64,000 bases of DNA from Synechococcus sp. RS9909 (GCF_014279595.1 NZ_CP047943.1:2354422-2418421); one strand, 5' to 3'; positions 1 through 9,561 are shown, counted from the first letter of the stretch. Program-made: numbers and translations. Notes: generated by a model not told the origin, from the sequence alone.

Positions 1-500
1 TTCAGGGCCTGCCGGCGCATGTCCTCGGCGCCCATGTAAACAACGCAGTCCAGGCCGAAGCGAGCGCAGACGGTGGCGGTGGCGACACCATGCTGGCCGG
101 CACCGGTTTCGGCGATGATCCGCTTCTTGCCCATGCGCAAGGCGAGCAAGGCCTGGCCGAGGGCGTTGTTGATCTTGTGGGCGCCGGTGTGGTTGAGGTC
201 TTCGCGCTTCAGCCAGATGCGCGGGCCACCCTCGCTGCGGCGGTAATGCTCCGTGAGCCGTTCGGCTTCATACAACGGGTTGGGGCGCCCCACATAGGTG
301 CGCAGCAGGTGGTGAAGGCGATCGGTGAACGCCGGATCCTTCCAGGCTTCCGCCGCGGCCTGCTCCAGTTCGGCCAGCGCCGGCATCAGGGTTTCGGGCA
401 CGTATTGCCCCCCGAAGCGACCGAAGCGGCCCAGGGGGCTCGGCCTGGAGCTCACGGCCAGATCCGCGTCGGTGGGCTTGGGAGGCAGGGTGCTGGTCAC
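1..500 (-). CDS. trpB: Tryptophan synthase beta chain, N-terminal part (cut by window edge)
   Basis: The beta subunit condenses indole with serine in the last step of tryptophan synthesis and pairs with TrpA in the cytosol. About 166 N-terminal residues are present; the rest lies left of the window. The early [15 protein letters not shown] stretch is typical of TrpB. The PLP-lysine motif HTGAHKINN is at residues 104-112 (Lys109), and ETGAGQHG is at 131-138. The best start is a GTG at 500, which gives the usual short leader before the conserved block. It is divergent from the SUI1-type gene. Identification is firm. Confidence 0.95.
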   Translation of the reverse strand, partial: MTSTLPPKPTDADLAVSSRPSPLGRFGRFGGQYVPETLMPALAELEQAAAEAWKDPAFTDRLHHLLRTYVGRPNPLYEAERLTEHYRRSEGGPRIWLKREDLNHTGAHKINNALGQALLALRMGKKRIIAETGAGQHGVATATVCARFGLDCVVYMGAEDMRRQAL

Positions 501-633
501 GGAGCAGCCGACCGCGGAACGATCGTTGAAGCGTGGGGTCAGCGTAAGCAGGCGATCAGGCCGTGCCGTGGGTGTCGGGCGGTCGGGCGCCGATCCCGGA
601 AACGGCAGGATGGGCAGGGTTGGGATCTCGAGG

Positions 634-960
634 ATGCCGAAGGGAGGCTGGCAGGAATTCAGCAGCGCCGACAGCCTGGCGCGGGCCCCGAGCCCGGCGA
701 AGACCTCCACGCCGAAAAGCCAGCAGGTGGTGCGGGTGCAACCGACCCGGGGGGGCCGGGGCGGCAAAACCGTGACCGTGATCCGGGGCCTCGAGCTGGA
801 TGCGGCCGGTTTCAAGACCCTGCTGAAAACGCTGAAAAGCCGCATCGGCAGTGGCGGCACAGCGAAAGACGGCATCGTGGAACTCCAGGGCGACCAGGTG
901 GATCTGGTGCTGGAGCTCCTCAGCAAAGAGGGCTACCGCCCCAAGCGCGCCGGCGGTTGA
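634..960 (+). CDS. SUI1/eIF1-family translation factor (YciH type)
   Basis: This 108-residue protein belongs to the SUI1/YciH family, which in eukaryotes helps start-codon selection and in bacteria is a small ribosome-associated factor. A low-complexity N-terminus (residues 1-35) leads into the SUI1 fold. Visible hallmarks are the basic [14 protein letters not shown] strand near residues 43-56 and the C-terminal G-D-(Q)-V-x-x-VLELL helix followed by [10 protein letters not shown]. The ATG at 634 was chosen because upstream in-frame codons run antisense through trpB. It lies 45 nt upstream of cysC on the same strand, a common picocyanobacterial arrangement. Its exact role in cyanobacteria is not established. 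Confidence 0.88.
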   Translation: MPKGGWQEFSSADSLARAPSPAKTSTPKSQQVVRVQPTRGGRGGKTVTVIRGLELDAAGFKTLLKTLKSRIGSGGTAKDGIVELQGDQVDLVLELLSKEGYRPKRAGG

Positions 961-1005
961 CGCCTCAGGCTGGGCAACAATGACGGGCCGCCATCGCCCC
1001 TCGCC

Positions 1006-1638
1006 ATGACCGCTGCCCGCGCCGAGACCCCCAAGGCCACCAACATCGTGTGGCATCACGCCTCGGTCGACCGGGCCGCCCGGGCTGAACAGCGCGGCCA
1101 TCGCAGCGCCATCCTCTGGTTCACCGGCCTGAGCGGTGCCGGCAAGAGCACCCTGGCCAATGCGGTGAATCAGGCCCTGTTCGTGCGGGGGCTGGCCACC
1201 TACGTGCTCGATGGTGACAACATCCGCCATGGTCTCTGCAAAGACCTGGGCTTCTCTGATGCAGACCGGGAGGAGAACATTCGTCGCATCGGTGAAGTGG
1301 CGAAGCTGTTCCTCGATGCCGGCGTGGTGGTGCTCACCGCCTTCGTGTCTCCCTTCCGCGCCGATCGCGACCGGGCCCGCCAGCTCGTGAGCGCTGGCGA
1401 TTTCATCGAGATCCACTGCGCCGCCGACCTGGAAACCTGCGAGCAGCGCGACACCAAGGGGTTGTATGCCAAGGCCCGGGCCGGGGAGATCAAGGACTTC
1501 ACCGGCATTTCCAGCCCCTATGAGGCCCCGGAACAGCCCGAGCTGAAAGTCGACACGGGCAGCAGCGATCTGGAGGCCTGCGTCCATCAGGTGGTGCATC
1601 ACCTGATTCAGCAGGGCATCATTCCGGCGCAGTCCTGA
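1006..1638 (+). CDS. cysC: Adenylyl-sulfate kinase (APS kinase)
   Basis: The enzyme phosphorylates APS to PAPS in assimilatory sulfate reduction. The 210-residue protein has the Walker A motif GLSGAGKST at about residues 43-51, the APS-binding [16 protein letters not shown] block, RxENIRR and the lid motif [16 protein letters not shown]. The ATG at 1006 follows the SUI1 gene by 45 nt, so the two may be co-transcribed. Its 3' end overlaps the end of the convergent transporter gene by 20 nt. There is no fused ATP sulfurylase domain, so it is the stand-alone form. Identification is firm. Confidence 0.95.
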   Translation: MTAARAETPKATNIVWHHASVDRAARAEQRGHRSAILWFTGLSGAGKSTLANAVNQALFVRGLATYVLDGDNIRHGLCKDLGFSDADREENIRRIGEVAKLFLDAGVVVLTAFVSPFRADRDRARQLVSAGDFIEIHCAADLETCEQRDTKGLYAKARAGEIKDFTGISSPYEAPEQPELKVDTGSSDLEACVHQVVHHLIQQGIIPAQS

Positions 1639-2668
1639 AATCGACCCAGGCATCGAGCAGGGTCTTGATACAGCTGGCGACCGGAACCGCCAGCAACAGG
1701 CCCAGCAGTTCACCGACCCCCAGCAGATCGCCCGCCCTGGCCCCGAGGGGGAGGGCGATCAGCAGCCAGGCGGGTTGCAGGCCGACGATGCTGCCCATCA
1801 GGCGCGGCTGGATCACCTGATCCACCACCTGGCCCACACCAATCGCCGCCGCAAGGATCTCCAGGCCTGTGCGCGGATCCTGCACCGCCAACAGGGCGCT
1901 GACAGCGACGATGGTGAGGGCACTGGCGTAGGGAATCAGGGTGGTGAGCCCGATCACCACTGCAAACAGCACGCCGTAGGGAATGCCGATCACCGTGAAC
2001 ACCACAATCTGACCAGCGCTGAGGATCAGCGCGAGCAACACCTGACCGGCGAAATAGCCCCGAAAGGTGCGGGTGATCGTGCTGACCACCAACTGACGCC
2101 AACGTTCCGGCAGCCAGCGGGCCAGACCGGCCGTGATCGCATCGCCTCCCAGCAGAAAGAACACCGCGAGCACCAACACGATCACGGTGTTGATCGTGAT
2201 ACCGAGGGTGGCGCCAAGGATCGCGAGCAAGCGCTGGCTGAGCTGGCTGGCCACCCGACTGACCCGGGTGAGCAGATCGCTGCTCAGATCACCAAATTCA
2301 CTGGGCAAGCCTCGGGAGGCCGCCAGATCCTGCAGCCGGTTGATCCAGGCCTCCGCCGCCACCAGCCAGCCGGGGAGGGCATTGATCAGCTGGGCGAGCT
2401 GGTCGATCAGGCGGGGCACCAGGGTGACGCCGGCCAGCACCACACCACCCACGGTGACCAGCGTCACGATCAGGATCGCCGACCAGCGCGGCAAGCCGCG
2501 TCGGTTGAGCCAGCGACTGGGAATGTCGAGCAGAAAAGCAATCAGGGCGGACGTGAGAAACAGCCCTGGGAAGGGCGCCAGGGGCAACAACAGCTGCCGG
2601 AGCACATAGAGATTCAGTGTGAGCAGCGGCAGGGCCAACCCCCACCGCAACCAGCTGGGCCAGGCCAT
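1619..2668 (-). CDS. AI-2E/PerM-family membrane transporter
   Basis: This is a roughly 349-residue polytopic membrane protein of the AI-2E (PerM/YdiK) family, whose substrates in cyanobacteria are unknown. Hydrophobic segments appear near the N-terminus (two helices), in the [11 protein letters not shown] region, and in a C-terminal group that includes the family-typical [16 protein letters not shown] and [14 protein letters not shown] stretches. A long amphipathic region around the [17 protein letters not shown] block is also typical. The ATG at 2668 is preferred over an in-frame GTG four codons upstream. The gene end overlaps cysC convergently. Family assignment is secure; the substrate is not. 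Confidence 0.85.
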   Translation of the reverse strand: MAWPSWLRWGLALPLLTLNLYVLRQLLLPLAPFPGLFLTSALIAFLLDIPSRWLNRRGLPRWSAILIVTLVTVGGVVLAGVTLVPRLIDQLAQLINALPGWLVAAEAWINRLQDLAASRGLPSEFGDLSSDLLTRVSRVASQLSQRLLAILGATLGITINTVIVLVLAVFFLLGGDAITAGLARWLPERWRQLVVSTITRTFRGYFAGQVLLALILSAGQIVVFTVIGIPYGVLFAVVIGLTTLIPYASALTIVAVSALLAVQDPRTGLEILAAAIGVGQVVDQVIQPRLMGSIVGLQPAWLLIALPLGARAGDLLGVGELLGLLLAVPVASCIKTLLDAWVDFRTAPE

Positions 2669-2724
2669 GCACAGTCGCACCTGCGGCCATTGTGCGGGGA
2701 GGCCACCACGGCTGGACGGGCCGG

Positions 2725-3258
2725 TCAGCGTCCAGGCATCGCCTCGAGATACCGGGCGGCTCCGATCGACTGGAGGCGGGCATCCTTGGCCACCACCGTG
2801 GCGTGCAACTCGTGGCGATAGTCGGCCAGGCGTTGCGTCAGCTCCCCATCGGTGGTGGCGAGAATCTGGGCCGCCAGCAGGCCGGCATTGAGGCCACCGC
2901 CGATCGCCACCGTGGCCACGGGTATTCCGCCGGGCATCTGCACGATCGAATGCAGTGAATCCACACCGGAGAGCGCCCGGCTCTGCACTGGCACGCCGAT
3001 CACCGGCAGGGTAGTGAGGGAAGCGACCATGCCGGGCAGATGGGCCGCGCCACCGGCACCGGCCACGATCACCCGCAGACCGCGATCCCTGGCCTGCTGA
3101 GCAAAGTCGACCATCTCCAACGGTGTGCGATGGGCCGACAACACGCGCACCTCCACCGCCACACCCAAACGCTCCAGCACCTCCACAGCGGGTTGCAGGG
3201 TGGGCAGATCGGAATCACTGCCCATGATCACCGCCACCCGGGGTGCAGTCGTAGCCAT
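2725..3258 (-). CDS. purE: N5-carboxyaminoimidazole ribonucleotide mutase (PurE class I)
   Basis: PurE moves the carboxyl group of N5-CAIR to form CAIR in purine synthesis. The 177-residue length fits class I PurE. The expected motifs occur in order: [10 protein letters not shown] near residues 12-21, SAHRTP near 41-46 with the catalytic His, [10 protein letters not shown], and the [14 protein letters not shown] stretch. The ATG at 3258 lies 63 nt from the divergent nagA start, so the short gap should hold both promoters. Nothing unusual was seen. Confidence 0.95.
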   Translation of the reverse strand: MATTAPRVAVIMGSDSDLPTLQPAVEVLERLGVAVEVRVLSAHRTPLEMVDFAQQARDRGLRVIVAGAGGAAHLPGMVASLTTLPVIGVPVQSRALSGVDSLHSIVQMPGGIPVATVAIGGGLNAGLLAAQILATTDGELTQRLADYRHELHATVVAKDARLQSIGAARYLEAMPGR

Positions 3259-3321
3259 GGCGTTGTCGTCAACGGAGCGAGACTGTCATCGTGTCGCAGC
3301 CGCCGCTGCCGGTCAGGCCCC

Positions 3322-4488
3322 ATGCAACGGATCACCGATGTGCGTCTGCCCCGCCGACCGGGTGAGACCTCCAGCCCGGCGCTGTGGTGGCTGCAGCTGG
3401 ATGCAGCGGGCTGCATCGATGCCCTGGGGCCCATGCCGGAGCGGGCCGCCTTGCGCGGCCAGAGCTGGAACGGTGACTGGCTCAGCCCGATGGGCGTGGA
3501 TCTTCAGATCAATGGCGGCCTCGGACTGGCCTTCCCGGAACTGACGGCGGCGGATCTGCCTCGGCTGCTGCAGTTGCTGGACCAGCTCTGGCGCGACGGC
3601 GTGGAAGCGATTGCCCCGACCCTGGTGACCTGCGCGGTGGAGCCGCTGCGCCGGGCCCTGGCGGTGCTGCGGCAGGCGCGCGAGCAGCACCAACCCCAGC
3701 GCTGCTGCCTGCTCGGCGCCCATCTGGAAGGTCCGTTTCTGGCGGAGGCGCGCCGGGGGGCCCATCCACGCGAGCACCTCTGTGCGCCGAGCCTTGACGC
3801 GCTTGAGCAACGCATCGCCGGCTTCGAGCATGAGATCGCCCTGGTGACCCTGGCGCCGGAACTGGCGGGCGCTGAAGCGGTGATCGAGCGCTTGCGGGCG
3901 CTGGGCATTGTGGTGGCACTCGGTCACAGCGCCGCTGATGCCGACCAGGCCCATGTCGCGTTCGACAGGGGGCTGGCCATGCTGACCCACAGTTTCAATG
4001 CCATGCCAGGACTGCATCACCGCGCGCCAGGCCCCCTGGGTGCGGCCTGTCGTCAGGGCTGCATTGCTCTGGGGCTGATCGCCGACGGGGTGCATGTGGA
4101 CCCGACGATGGCCGTGCTTCTGCAACGGCTTGCCGGGGATCAGCTGGTGCTGGTGAGCGATGCCCTGGCGCCCTATGGCCTCGCCGATGGCCAGCATCGA
4201 TGGGATGAACGGGTGCTGCGGGTGGAGAACGGCACCTGTCGCCTCGAGGACGGCACCCTGGCTGGCGTCACCCTCCCCCTGCTGGAGGGGGTGCGGCGCC
4301 TGGCGCGCTGGGGTGGCGAGTGTGAGGGGGCGATCTGGGCCGCCACCCTGGCGCCGAGAGCGGTGCTCGCGGGCACAGACGTGGACGCGATCGCCTGGCG
4401 CAGCCTGTTGCTGCAGCAGCCACTCGCCAACCTGCTGCGCTGGAGCGCCGGAGCGGATGGTGATCTGCACTGGCGACACGCTGCTTAG
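3322..4488 (+). CDS. nagA: N-acetylglucosamine-6-phosphate deacetylase
   Basis: This cytosolic amidohydrolase deacetylates GlcNAc-6-P during amino-sugar turnover or wall recycling. It is 388 residues long, the usual size. Metal and substrate motifs are visible: HLEGPFL with the metal-ligand Glu, LGHSAADADQA, TLTHSFNAM-like THSFNAMPGLHHR, IADGVHV, and VSDALAPYG with the catalytic Asp. The ATG at 3322 was chosen over a far-upstream in-frame start that runs antisense through purE. It precedes chlM by 32 nt on the same strand. Whether the cell takes up exogenous GlcNAc cannot be read from this window. Confidence 0.9.
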   Translation: MQRITDVRLPRRPGETSSPALWWLQLDAAGCIDALGPMPERAALRGQSWNGDWLSPMGVDLQINGGLGLAFPELTAADLPRLLQLLDQLWRDGVEAIAPTLVTCAVEPLRRALAVLRQAREQHQPQRCCLLGAHLEGPFLAEARRGAHPREHLCAPSLDALEQRIAGFEHEIALVTLAPELAGAEAVIERLRALGIVVALGHSAADADQAHVAFDRGLAMLTHSFNAMPGLHHRAPGPLGAACRQGCIALGLIADGVHVDPTMAVLLQRLAGDQLVLVSDALAPYGLADGQHRWDERVLRVENGTCRLEDGTLAGVTLPLLEGVRRLARWGGECEGAIWAATLAPRAVLAGTDVDAIAWRSLLLQQPLANLLRWSAGADGDLHWRHAA

Positions 4489-4520
4489 GATCCCGCCGAT
4501 CTGCCCGCCCGTTCACCCTG

Positions 4521-5234
4521 ATGGCCCCCGACCAGCTGCTGGAGCAAACCAAGGCCGAGAAACAGGAGGTGAAGGGTTACTTCGAATCCACCGGTTTCGA
4601 TCGCTGGAACCGCATCTACAGCGACTCCGACGATGTGAACAAAGTGCAGCGGAACATCCGCATCGGCCACCAGAAAACGGTGGATGAAGTGCTGCAGTGG
4701 ATCCAAACCAGCGGCGTGTTCCGCGACGTGAGTTTCTGCGATGCAGGCTGCGGCGTCGGCAGCCTCGCCCTGCCCCTGGCGGCCATGGGAGCCGGCTCCG
4801 TCCAGGCGAGCGACATCTCCGACGCGATGGTGCAGGAGGCGAAACGACGGGCGCAGGAGGCGGGGCTGGCCCTGGACACACTCCACTTCCACACCTCCGA
4901 TCTGGACAGCCTCAGCGGCTCCTTCCACACCGTGTGCTGCCTGGATGTGTTCATCCACTATCCCCAGGCTCCGGCGGAGGCCATGGTGCGTCACCTCTGC
5001 AGCCTCTGTGAGGAACGCCTGATCGTGAGCTTTGCCCCCTTCACCCCTGTGCTGGCCCTGCTCAAGGGGATCGGCCAGCTGTTCCCGGGCCCGAGCAAAA
5101 CCACCCGTGCCTACACCCTCAGAGAAGAGGGCATCGTGAGGGCCGCGATGGCCTGCGGCTTTCAACCGATGCGCCGCAGCCTGAACACGGCTCCGTTCTA
5201 TTTCTCACGCCTGATCGAGTTCAAACGCGCCTGA
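4521..5234 (+). CDS. chlM: Magnesium-protoporphyrin IX O-methyltransferase
   Basis: ChlM methylates Mg-protoporphyrin IX with SAM in chlorophyll synthesis and acts at the membrane surface. The 237-residue protein has the SAM-binding glycine motif CDAGCGVGSLALPLA at about residues 73-87 and the family-typical VKGYFESTGFDRWNRIYSD N-terminus. The C-terminal part with FAPFTPVLALLKGIGQLFPG and the final FYFSRLIEF also fits ChlM. Its 3' end overlaps the convergent RluA-like gene by 37 nt. This gene is strong evidence for a phototroph. Confidence 0.95.
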   Translation: MAPDQLLEQTKAEKQEVKGYFESTGFDRWNRIYSDSDDVNKVQRNIRIGHQKTVDEVLQWIQTSGVFRDVSFCDAGCGVGSLALPLAAMGAGSVQASDISDAMVQEAKRRAQEAGLALDTLHFHTSDLDSLSGSFHTVCCLDVFIHYPQAPAEAMVRHLCSLCEERLIVSFAPFTPVLALLKGIGQLFPGPSKTTRAYTLREEGIVRAAMACGFQPMRRSLNTAPFYFSRLIEFKRA

Positions 5235-6226
5235 TCGCGCAGGGGCTCGGGCAACGGCGCCTCCAGATCCAGCAGGCCTCCATCCGGAGACGCCAACTGC
5301 AACCGATGGGCATGCAGGTGGTAGCCCCCCTCCCCTGGCAAGGACTGATCAGAAGCGCCACCACCGGGCAGGTAAAGCGGATCACCCAGCAGCGGCGCCC
5401 CGGCGGTGGCGGCGTGGATGCGGATCTGATGGGGCCTGCCGCTGGCGATCACCACCTCCACCAGGCAGCTCTCCGGCCGCCGCTCCAGCAGGGTGAAGCT
5501 GCTGCGGGAGGGCAACGCCGTAGCAACCGATGGATCGGCGGCGCACCAGATCTCCCCCAGCAACGGATGGGGATGCCGGCCGATCGCAACGGTGACCTCG
5601 CGGGATTCGCCCAAGGGCCAGTCGGGTGGCAGAGGCTCCGTGAGGGCGCGATAGACCTTGCGGCAGGCCGAGGCGGCGCCGTCAGCGGTGCTGTCGCGCA
5701 GCAACCGACTCAGCCAGGCGCGGCTCTCGGGCCGGCGGGCACACACCAACAGGCCGGAGGTGAAACGCCCGAGCCGATGCACCGGCTTGGGCGCCAGCGG
5801 CTCCCCCTGCTCCCGGCTCCACAGCACCAGCTGATGGCTGAGCGTGTGCACCAGAAAGCCGCCGGCCGGCATCACCGGCAGCCCCGAGGGCTTGTTGATC
5901 ACCAGCACATCGCCATCGTCGTGCAGGGTTTGCCAGTGCTCGGGAATCGCCGGCTCGACCCAGGGGGGGCGCTGCCACCGAATCCGATCGCCAGCGGCGA
6001 CCACGACATCCCCCTGCAGCAGCCGGCCATTGAGGCCAAGCTCGCCGCTCTGCAACCGCTGCCGCCAGGTCGCAGCCGAGGAGTGGCGGTAGCGGTCCGC
6101 CAGCCATGCACTCAACAGCTGGCCCGACTGACCAGCGGCCACACGATCGCGGTAGACCCAGCCCTGATTGAACGCCGCCGGTCGCCATCCCGGCAGCGCT
6201 CGCCCCGCAGGGCCAGCCCCTCTCAC
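5198..6226 (-). CDS. RluA-family pseudouridine synthase-like protein lacking the usual catalytic Asp
   Basis: The 342-residue protein has an S4-like N-terminus (SWLADRYRHSSAATW onward) and an RluA catalytic fold containing VLVINKPSGLPVMPAGG and GRPHQIRIHAA. At the catalytic loop the codons read HRLGRFTSGLLV, whereas canonical RluA enzymes have HRLDxxTSG, where the Asp is the nucleophile. The Gly codon is clear on the minus strand near position 5775. It may therefore use different chemistry or only bind RNA. The start at 6226 overlaps the stop of the response-regulator gene by 4 nt, implying coupling. A second, canonical family member lies at 45901-46890. Confidence 0.8.
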   Translation of the reverse strand: MRGAGPAGRALPGWRPAAFNQGWVYRDRVAAGQSGQLLSAWLADRYRHSSAATWRQRLQSGELGLNGRLLQGDVVVAAGDRIRWQRPPWVEPAIPEHWQTLHDDGDVLVINKPSGLPVMPAGGFLVHTLSHQLVLWSREQGEPLAPKPVHRLGRFTSGLLVCARRPESRAWLSRLLRDSTADGAASACRKVYRALTEPLPPDWPLGESREVTVAIGRHPHPLLGEIWCAADPSVATALPSRSSFTLLERRPESCLVEVVIASGRPHQIRIHAATAGAPLLGDPLYLPGGGASDQSLPGEGGYHLHAHRLQLASPDGGLLDLEAPLPEPLRDQARLNSIRREK

Positions 6227-6975
6227 TCCACCAGGCGGTGCTGCAAGGCAAAGCGCACCAGCTCGGTGCGACTGGAGGTGCCGGTCTTGATGAACAACCG
6301 GCTCACATATTTCTCCACATTGCGGATCGAAGTCTCCAACTGGCGGGCGATCTCCTTGTTCATCAGCCCCTCAGCCACCAGTTGCAACACACTCGCCTCC
6401 CGTGGCGTGAAGCTCAGCTGCGGCGCCTCCGCCGCCGCGACCGCCTCCGCCGCCGCTCCAGAGAGCATCGAACGGATCTCATTGATCTGCCGCGCCATCT
6501 GGCCCACATCCGCATCAGCAAAGCGGGCCGCTTCGGCCAGGAGCCGGTCCTGACGCCGCACCACATTGCGCACGCGCGCCACCAGTTCCTCGGGATCAAA
6601 CGGCTTGGGGATGTAGTCATCCACGCCGGCCAGATATCCCTGGGTGCGATCGGCGGTCATCCCCTTGGCGGTGAGAAAGATCACCGGGGTGCCGCCCAGG
6701 CGCTCGTCTTCGCGCATGCGACTGAGCAAGCCGTAGCCATCGCAGCGCGGCATCATCACGTCGCTGATCACCAGATCGGGCAACAACTGCTGGGCCTTGG
6801 CAAAACCCTCCTCGCCATCCACCGCGGTGGTCACGTCAAAGCCCTCGTCCTCGAGGTAGGCCTGCACGGCGCTGCGCAAACCGGGTTCGTCATCGACCAG
6901 AAGCAGGCGGGGGGTGGGGTGGGACGCCTCCGCGGTGGCCGGCGGTTCCTGATCGGCAGGACGGGGAGTCGTCAT
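6223..6975 (-). CDS. NarL/FixJ-type DNA-binding response regulator
   Basis: This is a two-component output protein of 250 residues. The receiver domain (about residues 22-145) has the acidic pair in LLVDDEPGLRSAV, the phospho-acceptor Asp in PDLVISDVMMP, the Thr of FLTAKG and the Lys of DYIPKPFDPEEL. A Q/A-rich linker leads to a LuxR-type HTH (SFTPREASVLQLVAEGLMNKEIARQL region) at the C-terminus. It resembles the cyanobacterial/plastid Ycf29 type, but I am not sure of the orthologue. ATG at 6975 is preferred to one 17 codons upstream. No histidine kinase is adjacent. Confidence 0.88.
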   Translation of the reverse strand: MTTPRPADQEPPATAEASHPTPRLLLVDDEPGLRSAVQAYLEDEGFDVTTAVDGEEGFAKAQQLLPDLVISDVMMPRCDGYGLLSRMREDERLGGTPVIFLTAKGMTADRTQGYLAGVDDYIPKPFDPEELVARVRNVVRRQDRLLAEAARFADADVGQMARQINEIRSMLSGAAAEAVAAAEAPQLSFTPREASVLQLVAEGLMNKEIARQLETSIRNVEKYVSRLFIKTGTSSRTELVRFALQHRLVE

Positions 6976-7009
6976 GGCCGGATGCTGCACTGGCGAAAAT
7001 CTAGAAGCG

Positions 7010-7543
7010 TCAGGGGCCTGGCACACGCAGGGTTTCCGTGGTTTCCGTGAGCAAACCGCTGTAGCCGAGTTGCCGTGCCTGGTCGGCCAGCGTCGCCGGG
7101 TCCTTGCCCGCCTCGGCAGGCACGCAGGCCGCCCACCACACCAGATGGTCCTCCCGGTTGCTGTCGTTCACCACCCCGCCCGGGTTGAGGCGGCGGATGT
7201 AGATCGCGTCCTGATCGCGGGTGACCCGCAGGGGCTCCGTGGTGCTGCAGTTCACCGATTCGGTGGGCACCACCAGATCGTTGGGATATTCCTTCCAGAG
7301 CTTGTAGCGGCGAAGATCCGGATCCGAATCGTCGCCCTTGATCGCAAAGATCGCCAGGGTGTAGTCGCCACCAGCCATCGGCTTGGTCTCCAGCACGATC
7401 AGATCGGCGGGACGCATGCGCTTCATCTGCTCCAGCAGCTCCCCCCGCTCGATCGCTTCCGCAGGGCCAGCCCCCACGGAAAGGGCACTCAGCGAGAGCC
7501 CGGCAGCCAGGCCCAGACTGCAGAGGCGGAAAACGGTGTCCAT
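7010..7543 (-). CDS. Secreted hypothetical protein, cyanobacterial type
   Basis: From the ATG at 7543 the protein is 177 residues with a clear signal peptide: MDTVFRLCSLGLAAGLSLS, then a small-residue stretch ending GPAEA near residue 29. The mature part is soluble, with two cysteines (VNCST and WAACVP) that could form a disulfide outside the cytosol. I do not recognise a domain. It sits 34 nt upstream of the response-regulator start on the same strand and is divergent from the cysteine desulfurase, with only 25 nt between starts. In-frame ATGs at 7570 and 7588 would overlap that gene. Function unknown. Confidence 0.75.
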   Translation of the reverse strand: MDTVFRLCSLGLAAGLSLSALSVGAGPAEAIERGELLEQMKRMRPADLIVLETKPMAGGDYTLAIFAIKGDDSDPDLRRYKLWKEYPNDLVVPTESVNCSTTEPLRVTRDQDAIYIRRLNPGGVVNDSNREDHLVWWAACVPAEAGKDPATLADQARQLGYSGLLTETTETLRVPGP

Positions 7544-7568
7544 CCCGATCAGGAGCAAACGCCACACC

Positions 7569-8741
7569 ATGCTGCCAAGCCCGGCCAAGACGGATCCAAT
7601 CTGCCTCGACTACCAGGCCACCACCCCCTGCGCCGCCGAGGTCATCGAAGCGATGGCACCGTGGTGGCGTGAGCACTGGGGCAATCCCTCCAGCCGCCAG
7701 CACCGCCTCGGGCTGATGGCCGCCGCCGCCGTGAGCGAGGCCCGGGAGCGACTGGGCCGCTGCCTTGGTGTGACGCCGGAGCGGATCGTCTTCACCAGCG
7801 GCGCCACAGAGGCCAACAACCTCGCCCTGCTCGGCCATGCGCGCGCCCTTGCACGACAACGGGGCAGACCCGGCCATCTGATCAGCGTGGCCACGGAACA
7901 TCACGCCGTTCTCGATCCCTTGCGCCAGCTGGAACGGGAGGGCTTTCAGCTCACCCTGCTCACACCGGCTGAGGATGGCCTGCTCCAACCGGCCCAGCTG
8001 GAAGCGGCGCTCCGCGACGACACCCAGTTGGTGAGCGTGATGGCCGCCAACAACGAAATCGGTGTGCTGCAGCCGCTGGCGAGCCTGGGCCGGCTGTGCA
8101 GGGAGAGGGGCATCACCTTGCACAGCGATGGCGCCCAGGCGTTCGGAGCCATGGCTTTTGAGCCCGATGCGCTCGGTATTGATCTCACCAGCCTCAGCGC
8201 CCATAAGATCTACGGTCCCAAGGGCATCGGCGCCCTCGTGCGACCCCTGGCCTTGCCGATCGAACCGCTGCAATGGGGCGGAGGCCAGGAGGGAGGGCTG
8301 CGACCGGGGACGCTGCCCGTACCCCTGATCGTGGGCTTCGCAACAGCCGCCGAGCTGGCCCTGCGCGATCAAGACCGGCGCACGCAGCGGCTGCGACAGT
8401 GGCGCGACCGGCTCTGGAGGGGCCTAAGGACCGCCCTACCGGATCTGCTCTGCAACGGCACCCTGGAACAGCGCCTGGCCCACAACCTCAACATCACCAT
8501 TCCAGGGGTGAGCGGCAGCCGCCTGCATCAGCAGCTGCGGCGACACGTGCTCTGCAGCAGCGGTTCCGCCTGCAGCCGCGGCGAACCATCCCATGTGCTG
8601 AGGGCACTCGGCCGCAGCCGCCAGGAGGCCGAGGCCTCGCTGCGACTCAGCCTCGGTTGGGCCACCACGGAGCATGAGATCGACGCAGCCATTGCAGCGA
8701 TTGCCGAAACGGTCACAAGGCTGCGCGCGTCAGCGTTGTGA
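7569..8741 (+). CDS. Cysteine desulfurase (NifS/IscS family, class V aminotransferase)
   Basis: This PLP enzyme takes sulfur from cysteine for Fe-S clusters or thiolated tRNA. It is 390 residues. Visible features are the N-terminal YLD-like CLDYQATTP, GNPSSRQH, FTSGATEANNLAL, the PLP-Lys motif SLSAHKIYGPKGIGAL, and the active-site Cys in SSGSACSRGEPSHVL. The extended loop with SGSAC is that of class I NifS/IscS enzymes. The ATG at 7569 is inside the divergent promoter gap. No scaffold gene adjoins it, so iscS versus nifS cannot be settled. Confidence 0.92.
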   Translation: MLPSPAKTDPICLDYQATTPCAAEVIEAMAPWWREHWGNPSSRQHRLGLMAAAAVSEARERLGRCLGVTPERIVFTSGATEANNLALLGHARALARQRGRPGHLISVATEHHAVLDPLRQLEREGFQLTLLTPAEDGLLQPAQLEAALRDDTQLVSVMAANNEIGVLQPLASLGRLCRERGITLHSDGAQAFGAMAFEPDALGIDLTSLSAHKIYGPKGIGALVRPLALPIEPLQWGGGQEGGLRPGTLPVPLIVGFATAAELALRDQDRRTQRLRQWRDRLWRGLRTALPDLLCNGTLEQRLAHNLNITIPGVSGSRLHQQLRRHVLCSSGSACSRGEPSHVLRALGRSRQEAEASLRLSLGWATTEHEIDAAIAAIAETVTRLRASAL

Positions 8742-8805
8742 CAGACAACCTGAAAAAAACAGTTAAACCCGCTACTTTCCGCCCAGATCCGCATCGCTCC
8801 AGAGC

Positions 8806-9561
8806 ATGGCCGACACCCCCGTCAGCAGCAGGCTGCACGTTCTCAAAGCCGTGGAAGACGGCTGGAATGCCTTCACCAAGGCTCCTTGGCCCTTCGTGTT
8901 GTTCGCCCTGATCGTGGGGGTGCTCTCGGTGGTGTTTCAACTGATCGGCAATGCCGCCACCGGCGGAGGCGACAACACCACGGTTGGTGTTGGTGGAATC
9001 ATCCTCACGATCGTGGCCCTGATCGGCTCCTGGATCGTGAGCCTCTGGGGCGTCACCGGGATGGTGCGGGGCTCCTGGATTGCCCTCGATGGGAGCAAAC
9101 CCTCCTTCGCTGATTTCAGCCGTTGGGATGGTGCCGCGGCCGGGCGCCTTTTCGTGCGCTGGATTGCCCTTGGCATCGTCTTCCTGGTGATCGCCATCAT
9201 CTGCGGACTGGTGGGTTTCGGTCTCGCCCAGCTCAACCAGGTGCTGCTCTGGATCCCCGCCGCTGTGGGCCTGATCCTGTTCGTTTATCTGTCTGTCAAT
9301 CAGAAATTTCTGCCCTATGTGGCCCTGCTCGAGCAGCGCGGGCCGTTTGAAACCGTGCAGCGCGGTCGTGATGTGGTCGACCCATCCTGGTGGTGGGTGG
9401 TGCTGCTGCTGATCGTTGATGCCGTGATCATTGTGATCGGCACCCTGCTCTGCGGCGTTGGACTTCTGGTGGCGGCACCTGTGGTGGCCTGCATCACCAC
9501 AGCGGCCTACCGCCAACTGTTCGGCAGCGAGGATCAGACCGGACTTCTCAGCGGAAACTGA
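8806..9561 (+). CDS. Conserved polytopic membrane protein
   Basis: The 251-residue protein has an amphipathic N-terminus (VLKAVEDGWNAFTKAPWPF) followed by about five or six hydrophobic helices, including VLFALIVGVLSVVFQLIG, GIILTIVALIGSWIVSLWG, IALGIVFLVIAIICGLVGFG, LLWIPAAVGLILFVYLSV and VVLLLIVDAVIIVIGTLLC. The layout resembles DUF975/glycerophosphodiester-associated integral membrane families, but I cannot name it. ATG at 8806 lies 64 nt after the desulfurase. Its 3' end overlaps by 14 nt the orphaned reading-frame tail of the convergent DUF456 gene. Function unknown. Confidence 0.75.
   Translation: MADTPVSSRLHVLKAVEDGWNAFTKAPWPFVLFALIVGVLSVVFQLIGNAATGGGDNTTVGVGGIILTIVALIGSWIVSLWGVTGMVRGSWIALDGSKPSFADFSRWDGAAAGRLFVRWIALGIVFLVIAIICGLVGFGLAQLNQVLLWIPAAVGLILFVYLSVNQKFLPYVALLEQRGPFETVQRGRDVVDPSWWWVVLLLIVDAVIIVIGTLLCGVGLLVAAPVVACITTAAYRQLFGSEDQTGLLSGN

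Noticed and set aside
556-1713. A 385-codon minus-strand frame opposite cysC
   Set aside because: Antisense to the SUI1-type gene and cysC, both with clear motifs; no domain seen.
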